Numbered from the stretch's first letter, positions 8,867-17,494 are shown. The stretch is DNA of 64,000 nucleotides from Anaerolineae bacterium (GCA_018432315.1 JAHDLB010000043.1:1-64000); one strand, 5' to 3'. Program-made: numbers and translations. Notes: generated from the letters alone by a model not told the origin.

Positions 8867-9448
8867 CTACGCCGGCTCTTCGATGACGGTGGCCTGGTAC
8901 GTTTCGACTTGCAGTTGGGGATCGCGCCAGGCATCGGGCGAGCGCCCCATCTTTTCGGAGAGCAGGCTGAGGAACAGGCGCGGATCGGGGTAGCTCTCCC
9001 ACACCTGGGGGAGGAACGTGGCGCGGCGGTCGTCGAGCATCAGCGTGACGCCGTCGATGCCGGGGTGCAGCTTGTGCAGCAGATCGTCCGGATTGTCGAA
9101 CTGGAGCGGTTGGGGCGGGCTCAGCACGCTGATCTCGACGTGCAGGCCGGGGACTTCGGGCGCCGTCACCGGCATGAAGCGCGGGTCGTTGAGCGCGGTC
9201 TGCTGCGTCATCTCGACCACCTCGAGCACCAGCGGGCGCCGCGCGACGAGCGTGCCCGTGCAGCCGCGCAGCGCGCCATCGGACCGGCGGCGCAGGGTGA
9301 CGAAACAGGCGCGCGGCTCCAGCAGGGCCGGCGGGAGCGCGTCCTGGTCGAGCGGCGGCGGGGGGTGGCCCCGCGTGACGGCCCGCAGCGTGTCGCGGGC
9401 GAGCGCGAGCAGGATGTGTTCTTCTTCCGGCGTATAGACGCGATCCAT
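8867..9448 (-). CDS. AMMECR1-domain protein (AmmeMemoRadiSam system protein A-like)
   Basis: The 193-residue protein is a complete AMMECR1 domain. Family landmarks are FVTLRRRSDGALRGCTGTL (residues 50-68, the conserved LRGCIG motif in variant form), ALNDPRFMPVT (near 87) and LPQVWESYPDPRLFLSLLSEKMG near the end. Members occur alone or with a radical SAM enzyme and a Memo-type dioxygenase; neither partner is seen in this window. The biochemical role of the family is not settled. ATG at 9448 lies 6 nt behind GAGGA and is preferred to the ATG two codons earlier, which would touch that box. A TATACT box sits at 9498-9503 on the minus strand but without a recognisable -35 element. Confidence 0.9.
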   Translation of the reverse strand: MDRVYTPEEEHILLALARDTLRAVTRGHPPPPLDQDALPPALLEPRACFVTLRRRSDGALRGCTGTLVARRPLVLEVVEMTQQTALNDPRFMPVTAPEVPGLHVEISVLSPPQPLQFDNPDDLLHKLHPGIDGVTLMLDDRRATFLPQVWESYPDPRLFLSLLSEKMGRSPDAWRDPQLQVETYQATVIEEPA

Positions 9449-9532
9449 CGGCATTCCTCGCGTGGGTTCGAGTTGGGGTGGCTCACCACTGAATCCAAGT
9501 ATAACCGAGATCACGCGCCGGGCGGAACGGCG

Positions 9533-10450
9533 TCACGCGCTGTCGAGCACGCGCAGAATGCCGGGCGTGATGCCGGTGAGGTCGTGGAGCCCGTCGGCGA
9601 AGCGGTGTCGCGCCGCACCGATCACCACGGTGGGCACGTCGTTCTCGGTATGGTGGCGCGTGCTCAGGTCTTCCATGTTGCCGTGATCGCTGGTGACGAT
9701 CACCAAGCCGCGCGCGTCGTCCCAGGCGTCGAGCAGCCCGGCCATGACGCCGTCGAACAATTCGAGGAGGGCCACGCCGCGCTCGAACGGCCCGCGATGG
9801 CCCACGACGTCGGTGATCCAGTGCGAAAACAGCGTGAAACGGCGTTGCTGGGCCAACCGCGCCAGCAGCGCGCCCGCCTCGGCCCGCTCGTAGAGCGGCG
9901 TGTCGGCATAGCCCAGTTCCTCGCGCCACCCCTCGCCGGTCCAATCGACGCTGAGGCCCGCCCCGGCATAGACGTCGTTTTCGTCGAACAGGCGCAGGCC
10001 CGCTGACAGCACGGCGTGCTGCATGGACGAGGGCAGGCGCTTGCCCCGGTTGATGGCCTCGAAGAAGCGCGGCGGGTAGGCGTCGACGGCGGCGGCATCG
10101 TGTCCCATCGCCACCAGCCGCTTGAACAGGTTGTCCTGGTCGAGGATGGCGCGCACGGCGGGATTGGGCCGCGGCCCGTAGTGCTCGCCGATCTCACGCG
10201 GGACGTTGCGCCCGGTCAGGATGGCCGCCTGCCCGGTGGCGCTTTGCGGGCGTCCGGGCACGGCCAGGCGCGGATCGGTGGGGATGAACAGCGCGCGCCC
10301 CGTGTCCAGGCGCGGCGTGGTGCGCAGCCAGCGGCGCCCGCCCGCGAGCGCGTCGAGGGTGGGCGTGTGGGCGGCGGCGAATGGGTTCGTAGCCGGATCG
10401 TCGTCACCCAGCCCGATCCCGTCGAGGAAGATCAGCAGAATGTGAGTCAT
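9533..10450 (-). CDS. alkaline-phosphatase/iPGM superfamily metalloenzyme
   Basis: The 305-residue protein belongs to the binuclear metal phosphatase/phosphomutase superfamily. The N-terminal LDGIGLGDDDPATNPF (residues 9-24) carries the first metal-binding aspartate, and VTSDHGNMEDL (near 250) is the DHGN metal motif shared with cofactor-independent phosphoglycerate mutase. SATGQAAILTGRN (near 72) occupies the position of the nucleophile-bearing strand. It is much shorter than a full iPGM (about 510 residues), so the mutase insert domain is absent and mutase activity is unlikely. It is translationally coupled to the upstream methyltransferase by an ATGA overlap. Probable cytosolic phosphohydrolase; substrate unknown. 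Confidence 0.85.
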   Translation of the reverse strand: MTHILLIFLDGIGLGDDDPATNPFAAAHTPTLDALAGGRRWLRTTPRLDTGRALFIPTDPRLAVPGRPQSATGQAAILTGRNVPREIGEHYGPRPNPAVRAILDQDNLFKRLVAMGHDAAAVDAYPPRFFEAINRGKRLPSSMQHAVLSAGLRLFDENDVYAGAGLSVDWTGEGWREELGYADTPLYERAEAGALLARLAQQRRFTLFSHWITDVVGHRGPFERGVALLELFDGVMAGLLDAWDDARGLVIVTSDHGNMEDLSTRHHTENDVPTVVIGAARHRFADGLHDLTGITPGILRVLDSA

Positions 10451-11070
10451 GAGGCATCATCCACGCGCCGCAGCGTGTACCACCCGCTGGGCACCGGCGT
10501 CGTGACTTCTTCGCCCAGCGTGACGTCGATCACGTCGAAGGCCGGGCCGAGCAGCGCTTCCAGTCCCGCCCGGTCGATCCCGACCTGGCGCGTACCGTTG
10601 CGGCTGGGGCGCGGCATGAAGGCGTACAGCAGGTAGGTCGCGCCGGGCCGCGTCAGGCGGATCAGGTGCGCCGCGTACGTTCGGCGCTGCGCAGTGGTCA
10701 GGCCGTGCAGGCAGCCCACGTCGATCGCCAGGTCGAACGGCGGCTCGCCGGCCAGGAAGCCCGGCTGCGTTACGTCCGCCACGCGAAACGAAACCGATTG
10801 CGCGGATGAGCGGCGCGCTTTCCATCGCGCCCGCCAGATCGCGTTCGGCACGAAATCGACGCCGACGGCGGTCCAGCCCCGCCCGGCGAGATAGAGCGTG
10901 GTGGTGCCGGTCCCACAGCCGATGTCCAGCGCGCGACCGGGCGCCGCACCAGCCGCGGCATGCGCTTCGGCCCAGGCGGTGATCTCCGGCGGGACGATCC
11001 CGGAATCCCACGGGACATCGCCGCGCAGGTAGCGCCAGATGAACCGTAAGCGGCGGCGGGTGACGCTCAT
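10447..11070 (-). CDS. class I SAM-dependent methyltransferase
   Basis: The 207-residue protein has motif I LDIGCGTGTTTLYLAGRG (near residues 44-61), an acidic loop VGVDFVPNAI and motif IV-like FDLAIDVGCLHGL, matching the Rossmann methyltransferase fold of the thiopurine/tellurite-resistance-like small methyltransferases. The N-terminal stretch PWDSGIVPPEI resembles the substrate-lid segment seen in that group. The 3' end overlaps the metalloenzyme start by 4 nt, and the gene follows the MBL hydrolase by 2 nt, so the three form an operon. Acceptor unknown. Confidence 0.88.
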   Translation of the reverse strand: MSVTRRRLRFIWRYLRGDVPWDSGIVPPEITAWAEAHAAAGAAPGRALDIGCGTGTTTLYLAGRGWTAVGVDFVPNAIWRARWKARRSSAQSVSFRVADVTQPGFLAGEPPFDLAIDVGCLHGLTTAQRRTYAAHLIRLTRPGATYLLYAFMPRPSRNGTRQVGIDRAGLEALLGPAFDVIDVTLGEEVTTPVPSGWYTLRRVDDAS

Positions 11071-11072
11071 CG

Positions 11073-11735
11073 TCAGTCGCCTTCGCGCTCGCGGAGGTAT
11101 TCGACGACGAACGGGTTGTTCTGCCGTTCGAAACCGATGGTGGTCGTCTCCATGTGGCCGGGCGCGACGGTCGTCGCGTCGCCCAGGGGCAGCAGCCGGG
11201 TGACGATCGAGTCCATCAGCGTGTCGTAGTCGGCGCCGGGCAGATCATACCGCCCGATGCTGCCGCGAAACAGGACGTCGCCGCTGAACACGAGCCCTTC
11301 GCCGCGCAGCACGTAACTCACGTGGCCCGGCGAATGCCCCGGCGTGAACAGGACGTCGAGGGCCATCGCGCCGACGGTGATCGTGTCGCCTTCGCTCACG
11401 AAGCCGTCCGGCTCGGCGGCGGGCGGCACGTCGAGCCCCGTCCACAGGCGGACGCTGTCGGGCATGGCGCGCAGCAGCGGCAGGTCGCGCTCGTGGAGCC
11501 GGAAGGGCGCCCCGGTCAGTTCTTTGAGGCGGGCGCTCGCCATGACGTGATCGAAGTGGGCGTGCGTGGCGAGGATCTCGCGGATGGTCCAGCCCGCCTC
11601 CTGGGCGGCCCGGAGGATTGTGTCGGCGCTGTCCACCGGGTCGATCACGACGGCGTCGGCGCTGGCGGTGTCGCCAATGATGTAACAATTGGTCTGGATG
11701 GGTCCCAGGACGAGCTGCTTAACCTGAATCGTCAT
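11073..11735 (-). CDS. MBL-fold metallohydrolase, glyoxalase II-like
   Basis: The 220-residue protein shows the beta-lactamase-fold metal motif THAHFDHV (near residue 57), the later GHSPGHVSYVL histidine motif and FSGDVLFRGSIGR with its metal-bridging aspartate. This arrangement is that of small glyoxalase II/hydroxyacylglutathione-hydrolase-like enzymes acting on thioesters, although bacteria lacking glutathione use the same fold for other esters. I choose the ATG at 11735 because the opening TIQVKQLVLGPIQTNCYII is the family N-terminus. A weak promoter pair lies upstream. First gene of a three-gene minus-strand operon. Confidence 0.9.
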   Translation of the reverse strand: MTIQVKQLVLGPIQTNCYIIGDTASADAVVIDPVDSADTILRAAQEAGWTIREILATHAHFDHVMASARLKELTGAPFRLHERDLPLLRAMPDSVRLWTGLDVPPAAEPDGFVSEGDTITVGAMALDVLFTPGHSPGHVSYVLRGEGLVFSGDVLFRGSIGRYDLPGADYDTLMDSIVTRLLPLGDATTVAPGHMETTTIGFERQNNPFVVEYLREREGD

Positions 11736-11778
11736 ATTGGCTGCCTTATGGATAGATGGCCGGGTGACTCTGTTCTCA

Positions 11779-11807
11779 ATACTAGCCTGATGAATGCGCG
11801 CCGCCAA
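11779..11807 (-). promoter_or_regulatory. possible promoter of the MBL-methyltransferase-metalloenzyme operon
   Basis: On the minus strand TTGGCG and TAGTAT are spaced by 17 nt, about 35 nt before the expected 5' untranslated region ends at ATG 11735. Each hexamer matches the consensus at 4 of 6 bases. The remainder of 11736-12026 is AT-richer leader sequence of the divergent plus-strand gene; an isolated TTGACA at 11834 has no matching -10 box. Confidence 0.4.
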
Positions 11808-12026
11808 GAAGGTAGGGCGATGTGAGGGAGAAATTGACAGATTTTGATCTCGCTTTAATGGGTTTTGCCCGCTGTCGATTTAGAATGTAAGTATCCCTTA
11901 ATGGGAGCCCAAGGAATTAAGGAAAAATTCACAATCAAGCCGGATCCTTGGGGAGATTCACAGTATGATTGATCTAAGTAGAACAGGATTCATCCTGCAA
12001 TCATCCAGCACCAGGAGGGCACGACG

Positions 12027-12704
12027 ATGAAACCGAGAGAATCGCGGTGGATCAAATGGCAGCGGGGCCAGGCTCTGATGGAATACTGGCCGACCATTCC
12101 CGCCTCAATCATCATCATGTTGATGGCGAGCGGGATTGCGACCTGGTTCAATAAGTCCATCCTGCAAACGGTGGACTACCTGAACCCGACCGATCTGCGT
12201 TGTGAAGAGCCGGTCGACGAGGAGGAAGGGCCGGATACGGCGTACCTGGACTGCCACACCATCGAACTGGTCACGAACACCTACGACGAAGTCAACGACC
12301 AGACGACGGTGGGCTACAAGGTGACCAACGGCTGCGATCCGGACATCAGCCATTGGGTCCTGGGCATCCCGCCCGGACTGGCCGGCAAGATCGTCGCAGC
12401 CAGCGAAAAGTATGAATATGGCACCGATCCCAAGACCGGTGTGACCGGCCTGAAATTCGACACCGAATATGGGACCGGCAAGCCGCCCAAGAAGTCCGAG
12501 AGCCTGAACGGCCTGATGCTCGCCAGCCGCAGCCTGACGGCGTCGGCGAGCGACTCGCGGGTCGTCCTGCTGACGCTCGCCGGGCACTACGACTGGTCGC
12601 TCACCCAGGTCACCATCAAAGCCGGCCAGGAAGTGTATCACAGCACGATCACGGCGCCGGTTTCGATCCGCCAGGGTACCAACGAAGAGTGCGGGCTCGA
12701 GTAG
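12027..12704 (+). CDS. pilin-like secreted protein with class III-type signal segment
   Basis: The 225-residue protein begins with a basic head and GQALMEYWPTIP followed by a single hydrophobic helix (residues about 22-42). A Gly-x-x-x-x-Glu-Tyr junction before the helix resembles prepilin/TadE-like class III signals cleaved ahead of the hydrophobic segment. The large exported part (about 180 residues) has CxExV repeats and the phrase VTNGCDPDISHWVLGIP, which recurs in extracellular proteins of several bacteria and archaea. A strong AGGAGG box precedes the ATG. No Tad, Flp or type IV pilus assembly gene is nearby, so if it is a pilin-like subunit its secretion machinery is elsewhere. It could simply be a membrane-anchored surface protein. 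Confidence 0.75.
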   Translation: MKPRESRWIKWQRGQALMEYWPTIPASIIIMLMASGIATWFNKSILQTVDYLNPTDLRCEEPVDEEEGPDTAYLDCHTIELVTNTYDEVNDQTTVGYKVTNGCDPDISHWVLGIPPGLAGKIVAASEKYEYGTDPKTGVTGLKFDTEYGTGKPPKKSESLNGLMLASRSLTASASDSRVVLLTLAGHYDWSLTQVTIKAGQEVYHSTITAPVSIRQGTNEECGLE

Positions 12705-12724
12705 ACTGTCCACTCACCTATCCG

Positions 12725-12748
12725 GGGCCGGGCGCATCTGCCCGGCCC
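12725..12748 (+). other. GC-rich hairpin between the pilin-like gene and its neighbour
   Basis: A perfect 9-bp stem, GGGCCGGGC with GCCCGGCCC, encloses a 6-nt loop directly after the pilin-like gene. No T-run follows, so it is more likely an mRNA-stabilising or attenuating structure than a complete terminator. Confidence 0.45.
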
Positions 12749-12824
12749 GGCGACTATGCGGGGAAGTCTTGACAGGTAACGATAACCGGGCGGGCGGTGG
12801 GCTCGCCCCTTCGAGGGACATCAC

Positions 12825-13706
12825 ATGAGCACGCGAAAACCCATTCTGGACCCCGAACGGCTTGACAGCCCGTTCACCGAACCTGAGTCGAAAGACATCC
12901 GCGAAGAGCTAGGGCTGGCTCGCGGCAAAAAACGGCGCAAATCACTGTTCGATCCCGAGGCGGGCGGCATTCGCGGCGGGATCGGCATGGTGCTGGCCGG
13001 GCTGGCGATCAACTTCGAGTGGTTGACGACTCGCGTCGACCGGATCAACACCCGCTTCGAGCAGCTTCCCGCCCGCCGGCGGGGGATCATCCTCATCGTG
13101 CTGTCGATGGTCATTCTCGCGCCGGTGGGATACGTGTTTTCCCGGCAGGTGGACGAGACCATCCTCGCCGAGCCGGTGCCGGTGCTCGAGCAGGCGCTCA
13201 CCGCGCCGTTCGAAATCGACAAGCGCCCGCTGCCGGTGTACAGCCTCGGCGCGGAATCGGCGCGACCGGAGCGATTCGGCGCGCACACGCTGCTGTCGTC
13301 CGCCGTGTCGGAGCGGGCGCCGTCGAGCTGGGTCAATCACTGCCTGCTGGGCATTCCGCTGACCGAGGCCGGCGACCAGCAGCAGGAAGCCTGCGACCGC
13401 CGCTACGGGGCGACCAGCACCGCTTTTGGACGGTATGTCTACAACAATATGCGCGTGGATATCGCTGTGGCGCAGTTCGTCGATGAGGGGGCGGCCAGGG
13501 GGACTCTGACCGATTTGCTGCGCTTTGCCCGCAGGACGGGGCAGGTGGGCAACTTCGCCATCGAGGGGGCAGGCGCGATCGATTACTTCTACAGTTCAGT
13601 CAACCGCATGGTGTCGTTCACGTGGTCGCGCGGGCCGTGGGTATTCTCGGTTTCGGGCCGCCTGTTCACCGACGTCGAGCGCGCCGTCACGCAGTTCGTG
13701 TATTAG
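12825..13706 (+). CDS. bitopic membrane protein of unknown function
   Basis: The 293-residue protein has a charged cytoplasmic region of about 85 residues, one transmembrane helix (87-106) and an exported domain of about 185 residues. Basic residues before the helix (GKKRRK, PARRR) agree with a cytoplasmic N-terminus. The exported part contains two cysteines (HCLLGIP and EACDRRYG) that could form a disulfide, and a C-terminal WSRGPWVFSVSGRLF segment with sensor-like beta strands. I recognise no family. It follows the pilin-like gene by 120 nt on the same strand behind a GAGGG box, so the pair may act together at the cell surface; a strong terminator closes the unit. Confidence 0.8.
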   Translation: MSTRKPILDPERLDSPFTEPESKDIREELGLARGKKRRKSLFDPEAGGIRGGIGMVLAGLAINFEWLTTRVDRINTRFEQLPARRRGIILIVLSMVILAPVGYVFSRQVDETILAEPVPVLEQALTAPFEIDKRPLPVYSLGAESARPERFGAHTLLSSAVSERAPSSWVNHCLLGIPLTEAGDQQQEACDRRYGATSTAFGRYVYNNMRVDIAVAQFVDEGAARGTLTDLLRFARRTGQVGNFAIEGAGAIDYFYSSVNRMVSFTWSRGPWVFSVSGRLFTDVERAVTQFVY

Positions 13707-13730
13707 TCGCTCTCCGCGATTCTCCGGCTG

Positions 13731-13773
13731 CTGCCCTGGGCGGCGCCCAATCGGGCCTGTCCAGGGCAGTTTT
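13731..13773 (+). terminator. rho-independent terminator
   Basis: CTGCCCTGG pairs perfectly with CCAGGGCAG around a GC-rich inner loop that itself contains GCCC/GGGC, followed by TTTT. It ends the plus-strand pilin-like unit facing murJ. Confidence 0.8.
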
Positions 13774-13820
13774 GATTCACTCCGCTTCGCCCGGCCAAGC
13801 GCGCCCCGATGTGCCGTGCC

Positions 13821-15554
13821 TTAGGGCAGGGCCGCGCTGCGCCGCAGCACCATCCCCGGCAGGGCGCGGATCTCGCGCAGGCCGGCCACGATCCCCGCGA
13901 CGGTGAAGGCCACCGCGCCGACGCCCGCCAGCGCCAGCACGCGCAGCGCGGTGCGGATCGTCCCGGCGTCGTGCCAGCCCAGCGCGCCCATCACGGCATC
14001 CGCCGCCAAAACCGCCGCCGCCATCACCGCCGTCGCCGCGACCGTCCGCAGCGCCGTCACGCCCAGCGCCCGCTCGTCGATGCCGTACCAGCGCCGCCGC
14101 AGGATGACCAGCAGCAGGATCAGCTCGATCAGGAACGTCGCGGAGTAGCCGAGCGCCAGCCCGCCGACCCCGGTCACCCCGGCCAGCAGGTCGTTCAACT
14201 TCACGCTGGCGGCGGCCAGGGCCTGCTGCGCGGCGGAATAGTCCCCGCTGGCGTACTGCTCGCCCCAGGCAGTCAGCGCTGCCCGCACGGTGTCGTCGAA
14301 CTGGTACACGTAGGCCATATACAGCCCGCCGACGATCACCACGTTGGCGACGGCAGCGATGATCGAGATCCAGAGCGGGGTGAGCGTGTCTTTGTCGGCG
14401 TAAAAGCTGCGCGCGATGACCTCGTGAATGCTCTGGAAGATGAGGCCGAGCGCGAAGAACCGCAGCGCGCCATAGACCAGGACGCTGTCTTCGGCGTCGA
14501 ACGCGCCGCGCTCCAGCAGGCTGATCATGGGCTTGCCGATCAGGATCAGCCCGGCGGCGGCGGGGATCGTCGCGATCAGGATGAAGCGCACCGCGCCGGA
14601 CATGGCATGGCGTTTGCTGTCGCCCGCGCCCAGCTCGCTGAAGGCGGCCAGCGTGGGGAAGATGACGAACCCCATCGCGCTGCCGATCAGCGTTTCGGGG
14701 ATGTTCATCAGCCGGTAGCCCCAGTCGAAGGCGCTGACCGCGCCGCTGCCCATGCGCGAGGCGACGTTGTTGAAGACCAGCGTGTTGAACGTGAGGACGC
14801 CCAGGCCCGCCACGCGCGGGATCATCAGGACGATCACCCGCCGGAGGGCCGGGTCGCGCCAGCCGAGGCGCGGCGCCCAGCGCATCCGGTAATGGACCAG
14901 GCCGGGAATCTGGATGCCGAGATGCATCAGCGAGCCGAGGACCGCGCCCCAGGCGATCCCGTAGACACCGAAGGGGCCGATCAGGAAGGCCGCGCCGAAC
15001 AGGATGCCCACGTCGAACAGGATCGGCGCCAGGGCGGGCAGCAGGAAATGGTTGTGGCTGTGCAGAATGCCCTGGAAGATGCCGCTGACGCTGAACACCA
15101 GCGTGCTGATCAACAGGATGCGCATCAGGCGCGCCGTCTGGTCGACCTTGTCCGCGTCGAAGCCGGGCGCGACGATCGTCTCCACCAGCCACGGCGCGAG
15201 GACGAAGCCGAGGACGCTCAGCAGCAGGGTGACGGTGAAGACGGTGTTGATCACGCTGCTCGCCAGCCGCCAAGCGTAATCGCGATCGCCGCGGGCCAGA
15301 AAGCCGCTGAAGACGGGGATGAACGCGTAGCTCAGCGCGCCGCCGCCGATCAGCAGCACGATCTGCTCCGGGATGCGGTTGGCGGTCACGAAGGCGTCCC
15401 ACTCGTCACCGACGCCAAACACGCTGGCGATGATGAATGTCTGAACGAGGCTAATCGCCTTGGCGGTGGCGAACGCGACCATCAGGATGATCGTGTTGCG
15501 GGCCATGCTCTGCGTGCTGGCTGTCGAAGGGGCATACTGTGCATCGGATGTCAT
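13821..15554 (-). CDS. murJ: MurJ lipid II flippase
   Basis: The 577-residue polytopic protein matches the MurJ/MviN family in length and in its opening FGVGDEWDAFVTANRIPE (residues 45-62), the segment that in characterised MurJ carries substrate-cavity residues. About 14 membrane segments are visible, including GVLTFNTLVFNNVASRMGSGAVSAFDWGYRL in the family's TM7-8 region. MurJ moves undecaprenyl-linked peptidoglycan precursor from the inner to the outer face of the membrane. The last 120 residues are an extra alanine-rich pair of helices. ATG at 15554. The next gene upstream on the same strand encodes an anchored C39-like protein, 96 nt away. Confidence 0.9.
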   Translation of the reverse strand: MTSDAQYAPSTASTQSMARNTIILMVAFATAKAISLVQTFIIASVFGVGDEWDAFVTANRIPEQIVLLIGGGALSYAFIPVFSGFLARGDRDYAWRLASSVINTVFTVTLLLSVLGFVLAPWLVETIVAPGFDADKVDQTARLMRILLISTLVFSVSGIFQGILHSHNHFLLPALAPILFDVGILFGAAFLIGPFGVYGIAWGAVLGSLMHLGIQIPGLVHYRMRWAPRLGWRDPALRRVIVLMIPRVAGLGVLTFNTLVFNNVASRMGSGAVSAFDWGYRLMNIPETLIGSAMGFVIFPTLAAFSELGAGDSKRHAMSGAVRFILIATIPAAAGLILIGKPMISLLERGAFDAEDSVLVYGALRFFALGLIFQSIHEVIARSFYADKDTLTPLWISIIAAVANVVIVGGLYMAYVYQFDDTVRAALTAWGEQYASGDYSAAQQALAAASVKLNDLLAGVTGVGGLALGYSATFLIELILLLVILRRRWYGIDERALGVTALRTVAATAVMAAAVLAADAVMGALGWHDAGTIRTALRVLALAGVGAVAFTVAGIVAGLREIRALPGMVLRRSAALP

Positions 15555-15650
15555 GGGCTGCCGTCCGTGTCCGCTCGGTTGGTGACAACAAGCCGCCGGG
15601 CGGATCGCGACCCGGCGTGATGGATGTGCGTGTTTCGGTCGGGGTTCCGG

Positions 15651-17270
15651 CTAGCGGCTGGCGCTGGCGAACTGGAACGTCCCGTTTTCGACCTGGGCTT
15701 TGGCCTCCTGGGCGGGGAAGAAGTTCTTGTTGTAGCGCAGCGCCTCGTCGAACTTGCTCAGCGCCTGGGACCGCTCGCCCTGGGCGGCCAGCACCATGCC
15801 CTGCCAGTAGTACGTCTCCTCGACGTACTTGGTCGTGCCGAGCGTGGCGTTGGTGTAGGCCATCACGTCGTTGAAGCGCCCGGTCTTGAAATACGCTTCG
15901 TAAGGGCCGAACTGGTACCACAACATGCGGAACGGCAGCCCCAGGTCCAGCGCCTGGTCGAACGCGATGGCGGCGTTGTCGTAATCGCCCAGGCCGACGT
16001 AGGACGTGCCCATGTTGAACCAGGCCCACTTGTCGGCGCTGTTCTTGGCCGCCTCGGTGCGGGACGTCTCGAGCGCCACGCGATAGCTGTATTCCGGATC
16101 GACGTAATCGCCAAGCACTTCGCGCAGTTCCAGCTCGCGAGACGGCTCGTAAACCACGATGAACACGCGGTTGAAGTGACGCCAATTTTCATCGAAGATG
16201 CTGTACGGGTGCGGCTTGCCCTGGCCCTGGCCGCTGCCCAGATAGCTGTCGTACAGCAGGAAATGCTGCTGGTTGTCGTCGTAGCCGATCAACAGCGTGT
16301 AATGGCCCATCCAACCTTCTTCGGCGGGCTGGATGCTTTCCTCGACGACGACCGGGAACCGCGCCGAGATCAGCCGCTTGAGCAGGGTGGTGTTGCCCCC
16401 GTAGCGATACAGCGCCTTGACGCCGCTGTTCTCGTTGACGAAGCGCACCATCTGCCAGGGACTCACGTTCTTGTCTTCGCTGTGCGGCTTCATCCAGGCC
16501 GCGGCGGTGTACTGGTTGTCCGACCAGCCAAAATGGCTGAGCGCCATCGTCATGGTCGTCGGGCCGCAGTTGTTCCAGCCCTGCTGCTCGTAGCGAAAGC
16601 CCTCGAGTTTGAACGACGCCGGCAGCGGGACGGACGTCGGCGCCATGTTCGGCGTCCAGGTGGGCGCCATCTCGACGATCGCCTCCGTGGGCGGCACATA
16701 GGTCGGCAGCATGGTCGGTTCGGGCGTGCTGGCCGCGCCGACCGGAATGCCGCCGTCCCCGGTGGGCGTGATCGTCGGGCTGTCGGTGGCGATGTCGTCG
16801 GCGGCCAGCGGCGCGTTCGGGTCGGGCGTTTCGGGCAGCGGCGTTTCTTCCTGGGTGAGCAGAAGCTGCTGCGCGTCCAGGTTGTCGTCTGCGCCGCCCA
16901 GCGTTGGAAGCACCTCGAATGGCACGGTGGGCCGCAGCGCGTCCAGGGGCGGGAACATGTCGATCAGCCGCTGCTGGTAGCGCGGCTCCAGGTTGCGGAA
17001 GAACGGTGGGAACGCGATGATCCCGATCACCAGCGCGACGATGCCAAACGCCAGCGCGCCGCCGCCCAGGGCCAGCAGGGCTTTGCCCCACGGCGGAATC
17101 CCGCCCCGGCGCCGGGCCTGCACGCGACGCCGGGCGCGCCCGCGGCGCGCATCATTCAGCGGCAGATCCAGCGAACCTGGAACGCCCAGGTGATCGTAAT
17201 CGTTGGGAACCTGTGAGGGGACGCGCCGCGATTCGGACGTTGCATGCTTGCCTGTATTGTGTGGTGCCAT
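15651..17270 (-). CDS. membrane-anchored C39-like peptidase with C-terminal TPRs
   Basis: The 539-residue protein has a basic cytoplasmic head, one transmembrane helix (about 64-88) and a Thr/Pro-rich spacer (about 125-200). A papain-like C39_2 domain follows: QGWNNCGPTTMTMAL carries the putative catalytic Cys near residue 234, GHYTLLIGYDD supplies the His near 321 and the following YDSY an acidic residue. The C-terminal 140 residues contain tetratricopeptide-like helices (AWFNMGTSYVGLGDYDNAAIAFDQAL and YYWQGMVLAAQGERSQALSKFDEAL). Topology places the protease and TPRs outside the membrane. Such proteins may process peptides or wall components; its position beside murJ hints at an envelope role. 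Start ATG 17270. Confidence 0.85.
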   Translation of the reverse strand: MAPHNTGKHATSESRRVPSQVPNDYDHLGVPGSLDLPLNDARRGRARRRVQARRRGGIPPWGKALLALGGGALAFGIVALVIGIIAFPPFFRNLEPRYQQRLIDMFPPLDALRPTVPFEVLPTLGGADDNLDAQQLLLTQEETPLPETPDPNAPLAADDIATDSPTITPTGDGGIPVGAASTPEPTMLPTYVPPTEAIVEMAPTWTPNMAPTSVPLPASFKLEGFRYEQQGWNNCGPTTMTMALSHFGWSDNQYTAAAWMKPHSEDKNVSPWQMVRFVNENSGVKALYRYGGNTTLLKRLISARFPVVVEESIQPAEEGWMGHYTLLIGYDDNQQHFLLYDSYLGSGQGQGKPHPYSIFDENWRHFNRVFIVVYEPSRELELREVLGDYVDPEYSYRVALETSRTEAAKNSADKWAWFNMGTSYVGLGDYDNAAIAFDQALDLGLPFRMLWYQFGPYEAYFKTGRFNDVMAYTNATLGTTKYVEETYYWQGMVLAAQGERSQALSKFDEALRYNKNFFPAQEAKAQVENGTFQFASASR

Positions 17271-17351
17271 GTCATATCTTCCAACTACGTCTCGTTGCTC
17301 GCTTTAGGATTACGTCGAATGTGCACTCGCACGGTACAATAACCGGCAGGC

Positions 17352-17381
17352 ACTATAGCGCATGTGGTATAAGTTTGCCAG
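17352..17381 (-). promoter_or_regulatory. possible promoter of the C39-TPR/murJ unit
   Basis: CTGGCA and TATAGT are separated by 18 nt on the minus strand. A second overlapping option, TTGATG then TATACC with 17 nt, lies a little further upstream, so the exact start is uncertain. Confidence 0.35.
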
Positions 17382-17494
17382 GGTTTTTCATCAAACCAGA
17401 GTATGACACAGGCCGCGCAAAATCGCATCCTGTCCACCCACCGCTTTCCGGACGCGTAACCTGCGCAGAGATCGGGTCGATTGGCGAAAAACCT

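Noticed and set aside
5675-10006. Open frame of 1443 codons on the plus strand across several genes
   Set aside because: It lies fully antisense to the glycosidase, lipoprotein, AMMECR1 and metalloenzyme genes, whose domains are clear. Long antisense frames are expected at this GC content, and the translation is Arg/Ala/Gln-rich with no domain.
11834-11839. Perfect TTGACA upstream of the pilin-like gene
   Set aside because: The sequence 17 nt downstream is AATGGG and nothing TATAAT-like fits the spacing.
12769-12774. Perfect TTGACA before the bitopic membrane gene
   Set aside because: No -10 hexamer is found at 15-19 nt downstream, so a promoter is not supported.
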